From a virus: a stretch of DNA of 39,303 bases. This document shows positions 1-6,024 of the stretch, one piece after another. The stretch's first letter is position 1. The number at the start of each line of letters is the position of its first letter. The stretch is taken from the IMG/VR virus record IMGVR_UViG_3300027983_000037, positions 1 to 39,303 of that record. The stretch is one strand, 5' to 3'. A program made the position numbers and the translations under genes. Under the pieces are notes generated by a model. The model was not told the origin of the DNA, did not search any database, and was given only the letters and a program-made list of their open reading frames with translations.

Positions 1-527
1 TTAGCACCCTTCCAAAAATCAAAAGGATTGATTGCTTCTTCGTCTTTGAATTCAGGCTTCATTACTTCTTGAATCTTTTCAAAGATCTTGACACCATACT
101 TGTACAAAAATACCTTTCCTTCGTTTTGCGGATTAGAAGGATCAGACACGACATAAACATTACTTGTGTATGTCAACTTACGCTTACGATCACGAGCAAG
201 ATTCTTATCACTCTCAACACCAGAATTCCACAATTGAGTGTTTAATTCTGAAACTGGATCCTTTTGATTGTTTGTAGTCAAACAATTTTCAATATACCAT
301 CCGCCCGGACCCTTGAAAGCGTGACCATAAACCTTTGCCCACGGACAATCTTCATTCTCTACTTCAGGCAAGAAACGAATGATAGCAAAACCATTACCTG
401 ACTTATCAAGTTCTGGTCTCCAGAATCTATCGTCCTTGTAATCAGTCTTCTTTGACTGATCTTCCATCTTTTTAATCAATTCGTCCATTCCTGTTTTCGA
501 CTTCTTTTTTAAATCATTAAATCCCAT
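1..527 (-). CDS. 32: Single-stranded DNA-binding protein gp32 (C-terminus cut by window edge)
   Basis: This is the T4 gp32 homologue, the cooperative ssDNA-binding protein of the phage replisome. The ATG is at 527-525 and the frame is open to base 1. The translation has a basic N-terminus (GFNDLKKKSKTGMDELI), then the core with FAIIRFLP, WYIENC, RKLTYTSNVYVVSDP and NEGKVFLYKYGVKIF, the order found in gp32. The T4 zinc-ribbon cysteines are largely gone: the Cys of WYIENC remains, but the CPVC pair is replaced by DPVS, as in many marine T4 relatives. The acidic C-terminus lies outside the window. A consensus sigma70-type promoter at 606-633 gives a leader of about 70 nt. gp33 lies just upstream, as in related phages. 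Confidence 0.93.
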   Translation of the reverse strand, partial: MGFNDLKKKSKTGMDELIKKMEDQSKKTDYKDDRFWRPELDKSGNGFAIIRFLPEVENEDCPWAKVYGHAFKGPGGWYIENCLTTNNQKDPVSELNTQLWNSGVESDKNLARDRKRKLTYTSNVYVVSDPSNPQNEGKVFLYKYGVKIFEKIQEVMKPEFKDEEAINPFDFWKGA

Positions 528-605
528 AAGTGCATTACCTTTCCCGAAGATCTACTTCGGCCTATTTTAGAATATATCATGGGAACTCCCCATGTACTCA
601 GTGCA

Positions 606-633
606 AGTATATCATGTATTATCGAGTTGTCAA
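606..633 (-). promoter_or_regulatory. Sigma70-type promoter for gp32
   Basis: On the minus strand TTGACA (633-628) and TATACT (611-606) are separated by 16 bp. Transcription would start near 600, leaving a leader of about 70 nt that carries an AAAGG Shine-Dalgarno-like stretch before the gp32 ATG. Unlike most promoters of this window it is not fused to the start codon. Confidence 0.75.
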
Positions 634-639
634 GTACTT

Positions 640-888
640 TTATTTAAAAGGTAACTTATTTTTAGATTTGGGTAAAAGATTCAATCCTCGACCTTCCTCT
701 GTAATTTTCTCTAAAATGGGTTTTGACAACAATTTAGATATTATTATGTATTCTATGTTATGTGTTTCACATATAGAGACTATAGCGTCGATATATGAAG
801 AATTATGGGTAAGTATATAACTTTCTATTTTTCGAGAAATGTGCTCTTTTGTGAGTTCTATAGAATCTTTTTGTGGGTTGTTTATCAT
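640..888 (-). CDS. 33: Late-transcription coactivator gp33-like protein
   Basis: A small helical protein of 82 residues. Its middle (SYIDAIVSICETHNIEYIIISKLLSKPILEKI) and its C-terminal patch (GLNLLPKSKNKLPF) match the cyanophage-type gp33 family. gp33 bridges the phage late sigma factor and RNA polymerase, with the C-terminal hydrophobic patch contacting the beta flap; this is family knowledge. Immediate proximity to gp32 is the expected synteny. The start codon lies 6 nt after a TATAAT box (895-900), so the mRNA is probably leaderless. Function is inferred from pattern and synteny rather than from a long alignment. Confidence 0.72.
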   Translation of the reverse strand: MINNPQKDSIELTKEHISRKIESYILTHNSSYIDAIVSICETHNIEYIIISKLLSKPILEKITEEGRGLNLLPKSKNKLPFK

Positions 889-894
889 GTTCTC

Positions 895-922
895 ATTATA
901 CAGTTCTGGGGAAATAAAGCAA
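895..922 (-). promoter_or_regulatory. Sigma70-like promoter abutting the gp33 start codon
   Basis: TATAAT (900-895) lies 6 nt before the ATG at 888, with TTGCTT (922-917) 16 bp further upstream. The predicted start site coincides with the A of the ATG. This is one member of a recurring leaderless promoter class in the window. Confidence 0.65.
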
Positions 923-928
923 TTTTTT

Positions 929-949
929 TATATATATACTTCTAAAGGA
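929..949 (+). promoter_or_regulatory. Late-like TATATATA box plus Shine-Dalgarno
   Basis: A TATATATA stretch (929-938) precedes an AAAGGA ribosome-binding site in front of the ATG at 957. It resembles a variant of the T4 late box. The same arrangement (TATATATA, then an AGGAG-type site) stands before the gene at 4712, so a late promoter is likely but not certain. Confidence 0.4.
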
Positions 950-956
950 ATAAAAT

Positions 957-2267
957 ATGCCTACAACTGACACGAATAATAATATAATTGTAACAATTTA
1001 TGATGGAATTGCTACTCTTGGTACCGATTACGATACATCTGGTATAACACCTGGTATTCATATACCTTTCTCAAAGATGGTATGGGGAAATGAATATTAC
1101 TCATATAGAGTAGGTGATGAATATCCTATGCCAATCGACGTAAAGTCGTTTCTCGGATCTTCTGGAGCTGGATATTTATTAGGAATTACTGGAAATGTCT
1201 TCGGACTTGGTACTTTTACTGTTGGTAACACCAAAACCTCCCCTTTATATGTCGCTGGTTTGGGAATAACAAACACCGATTTTCCTCCTGTAAACATCTA
1301 TGGACAAGTACAAGGAATAACAAGTGGAATTTTGGTTGGTGTTACTGTTGGCCCTATAGTATTCGGAACCACCATGATCGGTGTTTTTGGGATAAGTGGC
1401 GCCGCTGCTATAACAATCACTGGTGGACGATTTTTAGGTAGTTCTACTGATTCTGTATCTTCAAATTCCAAGATCGTCGGTATCAGTATGAGTACTGGAC
1501 TATTGGGATTTACTCTAGACAGTATTAAGATATTTGGACCAACTGGTCAACCTTATATTCCTTCTGTATTGAATTACATGGACGGAAACACACTCGCGCC
1601 AATTGGTATGAGTGGGGATTCACTCAAGGTAAGTATAGTAAATACTGGAATAACATTTACATTAAATTTGACATCTACTATAGGTGTCACAAATGCCTCT
1701 GAATCCCCTCTGAAAATTCAGGGTGGCACTGCATCAGACAATCCTGTTCTTATTAAGTATTATAATTCAAGTACAGTACCGATTTCTACACCATATCCGA
1801 TATCAGCACAAATTGTAAGTGTTGGTTCTACCTTTGGCGCTCAGATAGATTCTATAATTAGTGCTATAAGTGGAACTACTGGTAATATTGCTGCAATAAA
1901 GAATAATACAAATATTATATCAACAATTAACGATAAGATATCTTCTGGTGGTATTAATGTTAAAGTAACTGAAGTGTTGAAATCAAGTAGAATACAAAAT
2001 AATGCAATAACATTTACAGATATAAGTGTAAAAGCTATAACTATCGGTTCTACTGTTGTGTTAAAAAGTGGGGTTAATCTTAAAGCACCATCAACAAACA
2101 CTTCAACTGTATATATTGGAAGTGATATAATCATAGCAAATAAAGATGCCGCATATCCCCTGGAGCCAGGTGAAAGTATATTCATAGAATGCAATTCGAC
2201 GAATATAATATATTGTTGTGCAAAAATTGATCCAACTAAACAAAAATTAATCTATATCGCGTCATAA
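957..2267 (+). CDS. Probable virion structural protein, beta-rich
   Basis: 436 residues, rich in Gly, Thr, Ser, Ile and Val, with almost no charged helical stretches. Short repeating turns such as GITSGILVGVTVG and GIGTT-like segments suggest an extended beta structure, as in tail fibre, baseplate or head decoration proteins. The C-terminal end (about residues 385-436) has a YPLEPGESIFIEC segment of the kind seen at the edge of many phage surface beta domains. A good AAAGGA ribosome-binding site precedes the start. It is followed after 3 nt by the next gene, so the two form an operon. I recognise no named family; assignment as a virion protein rests on composition and late-like promoter context. 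Confidence 0.5.
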   Translation: MPTTDTNNNIIVTIYDGIATLGTDYDTSGITPGIHIPFSKMVWGNEYYSYRVGDEYPMPIDVKSFLGSSGAGYLLGITGNVFGLGTFTVGNTKTSPLYVAGLGITNTDFPPVNIYGQVQGITSGILVGVTVGPIVFGTTMIGVFGISGAAAITITGGRFLGSSTDSVSSNSKIVGISMSTGLLGFTLDSIKIFGPTGQPYIPSVLNYMDGNTLAPIGMSGDSLKVSIVNTGITFTLNLTSTIGVTNASESPLKIQGGTASDNPVLIKYYNSSTVPISTPYPISAQIVSVGSTFGAQIDSIISAISGTTGNIAAIKNNTNIISTINDKISSGGINVKVTEVLKSSRIQNNAITFTDISVKAITIGSTVVLKSGVNLKAPSTNTSTVYIGSDIIIANKDAAYPLEPGESIFIECNSTNIIYCCAKIDPTKQKLIYIAS

Positions 2268-2270
2268 CAC

Positions 2271-3023
2271 ATGTTATCTCGTAATCAAAATTTACGAACA
2301 TCTGTATCCAGTAAAGACAAAAAACCTGGATCTGTTGGTGAAATTCTTAACAGTTTTACCATGATCGGATTAAGTATGACATCTTCTATTAAGTTAGAAG
2401 ACAGTGTAACTGAAATTGTTGGTACTCCCAATATAAAAGTTACTGGGACGACTGTTGTATTTGATTATAATATCAATCCAATTGCAATGAATGCTTTTTT
2501 TGATAACTTTGTACCAGGCACGACTTTCACTTTAACCAATGGTGCCTATGACTGGAAAACATATAATCTAGATGGTGGTTATACCTTTGACAAAAAGATA
2601 AATAACTTAGTCATAGCAACTTCTGGTACTTTATCAAATGTAATAGATCAAGTGTATCTTGCTAATCATTTTGATGCTACACCTATAATTACTAAAAATG
2701 TTGCTGTTTATACTGCTTTAGAAAAGAATGTGTTTTTACTAACCAATACATTACACAGTGCAGCAAATTCATTTAGCATAAACAAGGTAGTTGTAAATTC
2801 TATTATAGAAATTGATAATGTTAAATATAAAGTTTTAAGTATTTCTAGTGTACCATTTAAAGAAAAACTAATAATAACTTACACAAATACAGACGAAATT
2901 ATAGATGTTATTAGTTTTTCTATAACAGAACCGCAAATTATAAATCTATACAGCACCACAAATGATCAATCTGGAACTTCATCATCAAATATCACAACAT
3001 CAGCATCAAATATTAGTTATTGA
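2271..3023 (+). CDS. Hypothetical protein, likely virion-associated, downstream partner of the beta-rich protein
   Basis: 250 residues, Asn/Thr/Ser/Ile rich, predicted mostly beta. The N-terminal 25 residues are basic and polar, the middle holds alternating hydrophobic strands, and the C-terminus ends in a Ser/Thr/Asn-rich tail (about 228-250). It starts 3 nt after the previous stop codon, so it is probably translated from the same late mRNA and may act with it, for instance as partner or chaperone in fibre or baseplate assembly. No motif or family is recognised. Its stop codon nearly touches the 3' end of the convergent tRNA-Arg. Confidence 0.5.
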   Translation: MLSRNQNLRTSVSSKDKKPGSVGEILNSFTMIGLSMTSSIKLEDSVTEIVGTPNIKVTGTTVVFDYNINPIAMNAFFDNFVPGTTFTLTNGAYDWKTYNLDGGYTFDKKINNLVIATSGTLSNVIDQVYLANHFDATPIITKNVAVYTALEKNVFLLTNTLHSAANSFSINKVVVNSIIEIDNVKYKVLSISSVPFKEKLIITYTNTDEIIDVISFSITEPQIINLYSTTNDQSGTSSSNITTSASNISY

Positions 3024-3025
3024 AC

Positions 3026-3100
3026 ATTCCCGGCTGGATTCGAACCAGCGACCTACAGATTAGAAATCTGTTGCTACTATCCAGCTGAGCTACGGGAATA
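3026..3100 (-). tRNA. tRNA-Arg(UCU)
   Basis: A complete cloverleaf of 75 nt: 7-bp acceptor (ATTCCCG with CGGGAAT), D arm GCTC-AGCTGG-GAGC-like, anticodon loop TTTCTAA with anticodon TCT, and a canonical T arm containing GGTTCGAATCC. The discriminator is G and no CCA is encoded. It decodes AGA, a codon favoured by AT-rich phage genes. It lies downstream of a terminator-like hairpin that follows the gene at 3149-3457. Confidence 0.93.
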
Positions 3101-3122
3101 AAAAAACACTCCCATGAGTGCT
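3101..3122 (-). terminator. Rho-independent terminator
   Basis: On the minus strand the stem CACTC/GAGTG with a 4-nt loop is followed by seven T residues, just after the end of the gene at 3149-3457. The T run directly abuts the tRNA-Arg 5' end, so read-through may be needed to make that tRNA from this unit. Confidence 0.6.
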
Positions 3123-3148
3123 TTTAAATTTGATATTTAAATCAAGAT

Positions 3149-3457
3149 TTACGATGTCAATGAAAGAACAGGTCCAGAAACCTTCTTCTGTGGAATGAAA
3201 AGATTATTCACAACAGCACCTGTATAGTGATCTTCTAAATCTTTCAGGGGATTCAAAAGGAACATGATATCTTTTATATTAATAGGAATACCATTCGAGG
3301 TATCTGCATAAGGCAGCCACTTAACAAAGAGTAACTTACCATCTTGAGATGGAACCAACACACAAGGATCCTTAAAGTTTAAAATATCACCATCTACTGT
3401 GATATTAGCAATGATCTCTTCGCCTGTATTCAACCGAGCAATTTTAACTACTGACAT
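3149..3457 (-). CDS. Small conserved phage protein, possible Sm-like beta barrel
   Basis: 102 residues. The opening (VVKIARLNTGEEIIANIT followed by a strand and KDPCVLVP) follows the pattern of small proteins common in marine T4-like phages that look like Sm/Lsm-type barrels: a GEEI turn, then short strands and a proline-rich tail. That comparison is from memory of the pattern and is tentative. An AAAGGAA ribosome-binding site sits well placed before the ATG. A hairpin terminator follows. No catalytic residues are visible; an RNA-binding or small scaffold role would be speculation. Confidence 0.5.
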   Translation of the reverse strand: MSVVKIARLNTGEEIIANITVDGDILNFKDPCVLVPSQDGKLLFVKWLPYADTSNGIPINIKDIMFLLNPLKDLEDHYTGAVVNNLFIPQKKVSGPVLSLTS

Positions 3458-3483
3458 AATAATATTCCTTTCTAAAAATATAT

Positions 3484-3711
3484 TTACAATCTCTTACAAC
3501 AATCACATTTATTCAAAAGTCTATCCCAGAATCCACAAGGATCTTTGTCTGGGTCCGCTGGCCAGCAAGAACAACCACCATCTCCTAACAATTCTTTGTT
3601 ATCAGGATGCATTGCTCGAGCATGTGCTTCGATTATCTCATCTTGAGTAAGAAGAAGATCTAAACATCTTCCATCTACTACTACTGTTGTTATTGTTAGT
3701 TTGTTGTTCAT
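3484..3711 (-). CDS. Small Cys-rich hypothetical protein
   Basis: 75 residues. The N-terminal half is a short alpha/beta segment; the C-terminal half carries six cysteines (CSC, PCGF, KCDCC), suggesting a zinc-binding or disulphide knot. The ATG is preceded by an AT-rich leader lacking a clear Shine-Dalgarno. A perfect T4-type late box (TATAAATA, 3761-3768 minus strand) lies about 45 nt upstream of the start, suggesting late expression. No family recognised. Confidence 0.5.
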   Translation of the reverse strand: MNNKLTITTVVVDGRCLDLLLTQDEIIEAHARAMHPDNKELLGDGGCSCWPADPDKDPCGFWDRLLNKCDCCKRL

Positions 3712-3760
3712 TTTAAAACGGGCTTTAGCAGTGCCTTATACACATTGAAACCATACAGTA

Positions 3761-3768
3761 TATTTATA
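3761..3768 (-). promoter_or_regulatory. T4-type late promoter box
   Basis: Exact TATAAATA on the minus strand. A start site would fall near 3755, giving a leader of about 44 nt for the Cys-rich gene at 3484-3711. Confidence 0.6.
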
Positions 3769-3829
3769 ATGGATTTTTGAAGCACATACCCAAAAACTTT
3801 TCAATTTTGTTAAAATACATTATCTAGAA

Positions 3830-3904
3830 TAGCCTCAAGGGGATTTGAACCCCTGTAACGACCTTGAAAGGGTCGTGTCCTGGACCAGACTAGACGATGA
3901 GGCC
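3830..3904 (-). tRNA. tRNA-Glu(UUC)
   Basis: A 75-nt cloverleaf: acceptor GGCCTCA paired with TGAGGCT (first pair G-U), D arm CGTCTAG...CCAGGAC as in bacterial tRNA-Glu, anticodon stem CGACC/GGTCG with loop CTTTCAA (anticodon TTC), and a canonical T arm around GGTTCAAATCC. No CCA is encoded. It lies 5 nt downstream of the aberrant tRNA-like structure and is presumably co-transcribed with it. Confidence 0.92.
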
Positions 3905-3909
3905 AAGAA

Positions 3910-3980
3910 TACGCCGTCATGGTGCTGCCCCATGTTGAACCCGTTATAAGCGGGTCTGCGAAGCTGTCCGCCCACGGCGC
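3910..3980 (-). tRNA. Aberrant tRNA-Ile(UAU)-like cloverleaf
   Basis: 71 nt fold into a full cloverleaf: 7-bp acceptor (GCGCCGT with ACGGCGT, first pair G-U as in the neighbouring tRNA-Glu), 2-nt linker, a short D arm of 3-4 bp, a 5-bp anticodon stem with loop CTTATAA (anticodon TAT, U33 present), a 4-nt variable region and a 5-bp T stem (CATGG/CCATG). The T loop is GGCAGCA instead of TTCRANY and the D loop lacks GG, so the usual elbow contacts are missing. It could be a minimal tRNA, a decaying tRNA or a tRNA-shaped RNA of other use. Adjacent to tRNA-Glu. Confidence 0.55.
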
Positions 3981-3988
3981 AAGATTGA

Positions 3989-4237
3989 TTAGTGATCATA
4001 ATGAATTATAGTCTTTTTAGTAGAAGCATGATCTCGGTCATCAATAATAAAATAGTTAGCATGTTGACGGTCACTATCGTTACCTAGTCTATAATTAATT
4101 TGTGATACTCCTAATTTTGAAATATTATCTTCATTTAGTGTTATGAGGTTAAATACTAACTCATTTCCTTTTAAAACAGCTTCTCCAACAGAAGAAGCAT
4201 CTATAGGAATATCTATAAACAGTCTAAATGTATTCAT
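3989..4237 (-). CDS. Hypothetical protein upstream of the tRNA pair
   Basis: 82 residues, alpha/beta, with an N-terminal strand (NTFRLFIDIPI) and a polar, His/Asp-rich C-terminus. No family recognised. It is the first gene behind a consensus promoter (4244-4272) whose TATAAT ends 6 nt before the ATG, so the message should start at the AUG. The stop codon is 8 nt from the aberrant tRNA, so this promoter probably also transcribes the two tRNAs. Confidence 0.5.
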   Translation of the reverse strand: MNTFRLFIDIPIDASSVGEAVLKGNELVFNLITLNEDNISKLGVSQINYRLGNDSDRQHANYFIIDDRDHASTKKTIIHYDH

Positions 4238-4243
4238 GTAGGT

Positions 4244-4272
4244 ATTATACAGGGTAGTTGTCGAACTGTCAA
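4244..4272 (-). promoter_or_regulatory. Perfect sigma70 promoter fused to a start codon
   Basis: TTGACA (4272-4267), 17-bp spacer, TATAAT (4249-4244), then 6 nt and the ATG at 4237. This is the cleanest example of the leaderless promoter class here. It likely drives the 82-residue gene and the tRNA-Ile-like/tRNA-Glu pair. Confidence 0.85.
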
Positions 4273-4282
4273 GTCCATTTCA

Positions 4283-4639
4283 CTACAATTTCATTATTCC
4301 ATCATCTGAGGTGTAATATATTTTATGAAAGATCTCTTTACACCAAAGAAGACAAAGATCACAGGGTTTTGACATTCTAAGTTCTTTGTATTTATTCATT
4401 CTGACGTTTACTAATATCAATCGTTTGTCTTTATATTCTTTGGGTATCTTGGTAAATGCGTCTAATTCTGAATGCATTTCATCATACCTATAGCCAATTT
4501 CCTTTGCTTTTGGGTGGGTTTTGAATGAATTTGTACCAACAGATATCAAGGTTTTCTTGTAAAATATCATAGATACATGCTTTTTCTGCCTTGGTATCAT
4601 AAGGCATATAGGTTTTGCCAATTTAACATAATTTGTCAT
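4283..4639 (-). CDS. Cytidine/deoxycytidylate deaminase-fold protein
   Basis: 118 residues with the two zinc motifs of the deaminase superfamily: H56-S-E58 (the HxE motif, Glu as proton shuttle) and P92-C93-x-x-C96. After the second motif comes IFHKIYYTSDDG, the usual strand with Tyr/Ser before DG. It is shorter than dCMP deaminases, so substrate (free nucleotide, RNA or another base) is open. Family knowledge supports hydrolytic deamination; the rest is inference. Its start lies 6 nt after a TACAAT box, again leaderless. Confidence 0.65.
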   Translation of the reverse strand: MTNYVKLAKPICLMIPRQKKHVSMIFYKKTLISVGTNSFKTHPKAKEIGYRYDEMHSELDAFTKIPKEYKDKRLILVNVRMNKYKELRMSKPCDLCLLWCKEIFHKIYYTSDDGIMKL

Positions 4640-4645
4640 ATGATC

Positions 4646-4673
4646 ATTGTACTGTATTTAGATAATAAATCAA
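4646..4673 (-). promoter_or_regulatory. Sigma70-like promoter for the deaminase-fold gene
   Basis: TACAAT (4651-4646) is 6 nt from the ATG at 4639, with TTGATT (4673-4668) 16 bp upstream. Weaker than consensus but the same geometry as the other start-codon-fused promoters. Confidence 0.55.
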
Positions 4674-4684
4674 TCTTTAATTTT

Positions 4685-4703
4685 TATATATAATAACAGG
4701 AGA
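4685..4703 (+). promoter_or_regulatory. Late-like TATATATA box and AGGAG ribosome-binding site
   Basis: TATATATA at 4685-4692 is followed by AGGAGA just before the ATG at 4712. A start near 4698 would give a short leader with a normal Shine-Dalgarno, matching the arrangement before the gene at 957. Confidence 0.4.
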
Positions 4704-4711
4704 TATGATAA

Positions 4712-5674
4712 ATGAAAATAAATGAAGCAAAATCAGCATATAAAGAATTCTTTACCACAATTTTAGTCGAACAATTAAAAGATGAAATAAAAGTACATGG
4801 TTGTATAATACCTCCTAAGTATACAAATTCATATTTAAAAGAAGCATTAAATAATAATTTGATGTTATTTCTAGAAATGTCTGATGCGACTGATAGGTCA
4901 AACGCAGAACTCTTCGGAAGATTGCAATCTCAGGGCTTAAGCCCTGAGCAAATATCAAACAGTGGTGGATTTAAGAATTCAAAAGGGCAAGGTACGAAGG
5001 GATTTAATATGACGCCTAAGGAGTTCGCAGGAATGAACAGGGCGGCAGCGGCAGCGGCAGCTCCTGTGGTTAGTACACCAACCACTTCGCGTGGTGGTGG
5101 TGGTGGTGGTGGTGGTGGTGGTGGTGGTGGTGGTGGAGCTCCATCAGAGTCCGCAGCAGAGAGTATTACTTCACGTCTTAAAGCTAACCAAGATTATCAA
5201 CGCCGAAATCCTGCAACAGGTCGAATAGAACTGAATCTAGATCCAAGTGGGCTTGCCAGAAGTGTAACTACAGGCGATTTACATCCTAGTAATAAGAATT
5301 ACGAACTAGATAGAATATCTAGAGCATCAGCTGGTTTGGGTCTTGGTGGTGGTAGTGTCCCACCAACGAATACTGCTACAGCCCCTGGTGCTGCAGCACC
5401 AGGTTTAAAAGGTAAGATACCTTGGGGAAAGATTGGAGTTGGTGTTGGTGCAATTGCTGCTGGCAAAATAATCTATGATTATTTTAATAAAAATGAAAAT
5501 GGAGCTCCGAATCAAAATGGAGCTCCACCAATAGTACCAGTAGCTAGAGATGAAGTTCAGCCTATGGTAGTTCCTTTCGGTGGATTCCCATCTCGTCGAG
5601 GATTCTCGGTAAATAGCAACAATACCTCAAGTTTTAATAATAATACAAATAGTAATAATATTAACAGTTTTTAA
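4712..5674 (+). CDS. Low-complexity virion-type protein A with poly-Gly tract
   Basis: 320 residues. The N-terminus (about 1-30) has an amphipathic segment with ILVE at 17-20, resembling a prohead targeting peptide ending in [LI]xE. Residues 109-144 are Ala- then Gly-rich (15 consecutive Gly), then a polar region, a Gly-rich hydrophobic stretch (about 232-258, GKIGVGVGAIAAGKIIYDYF) that could insert in a membrane, and an Asn/Ser-rich tail. It is paralogous to the protein at 12114-13268: similar N-termini and nearly identical last 40 residues. Possibly an internal head or ejected protein; this is inference. Confidence 0.55.
   Translation: MKINEAKSAYKEFFTTILVEQLKDEIKVHGCIIPPKYTNSYLKEALNNNLMLFLEMSDATDRSNAELFGRLQSQGLSPEQISNSGGFKNSKGQGTKGFNMTPKEFAGMNRAAAAAAAPVVSTPTTSRGGGGGGGGGGGGGGGAPSESAAESITSRLKANQDYQRRNPATGRIELNLDPSGLARSVTTGDLHPSNKNYELDRISRASAGLGLGGGSVPPTNTATAPGAAAPGLKGKIPWGKIGVGVGAIAAGKIIYDYFNKNENGAPNQNGAPPIVPVARDEVQPMVVPFGGFPSRRGFSVNSNNTSSFNNNTNSNNINSF
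5093..5134 (+). repeat. (GGT)14 microsatellite inside protein A
   Basis: Fourteen perfect GGT units followed by GGA encode a 15-Gly run. Such a tract is prone to slippage in units of three, so linker length should vary between isolates without frameshift. Confidence 0.95.
5552..5671 (+). repeat. 120-bp inverted repeat, left arm
   Basis: This stretch, the 3' end of protein A, is matched in inverse orientation by 12120-12239, the 3' end of protein A'. By eye only four of 120 positions differ, all in third codon positions or conservative. The two arms bracket about 6.4 kb of late genes. Confidence 0.9.
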
Positions 5675-5679
5675 AACCT

Positions 5680-6021
5680 ATGAAAAACAATATACAAGAA
5701 AGTATACAATCACAAATACAATTAGCTACTGGTAGGGCATCTTATGATGCAGCTCCTCCTTCGAGTAGGCAACAAGCTATTAACTTTGCTAGCAATGCAG
5801 CACTGCCTGGAATGATGGGTTATCAAATGTTTGCAAATAGCAGAGAAGCCAAAAAAACTGCAGCTGCAGCTGCAGCAGCTGCAGAAGCTGCAAAAACTGG
5901 TAAAAGTATTCCTGTTCCTCTTCCTCCGAAATTTCCGAGATTAAAGATGGGTGGTAAAATAGGATTAGCTGCAGCAGCAGCTGCACTTTTATATTATGGT
6001 TACGCCAATTCAGAAGAATAA
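5680..6021 (+). CDS. Ala-rich hypothetical protein
   Basis: 113 residues. A polar N-terminus is followed by a poly-Ala helix (about 60-71), a Pro-rich hinge (PVPLPPKFP) and a C-terminal Gly/Ala hydrophobic segment (about 91-108) long enough to span a membrane. It starts 5 nt after protein A and is followed by protein B after 3 nt, so the three form one unit. Composition links it to the neighbouring low-complexity proteins. No family recognised; a virion or membrane-interacting role is inferred from context only. Confidence 0.45.
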   Translation: MKNNIQESIQSQIQLATGRASYDAAPPSSRQQAINFASNAALPGMMGYQMFANSREAKKTAAAAAAAAEAAKTGKSIPVPLPPKFPRLKMGGKIGLAAAAAALLYYGYANSEE

Positions 6022-6024
6022 AAT

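Noticed and set aside
530-820. 96-codon plus-strand frame opposite gp33
   Set aside because: The minus-strand frame matches gp33 and has a promoter at its start; the plus frame has no recognisable features.
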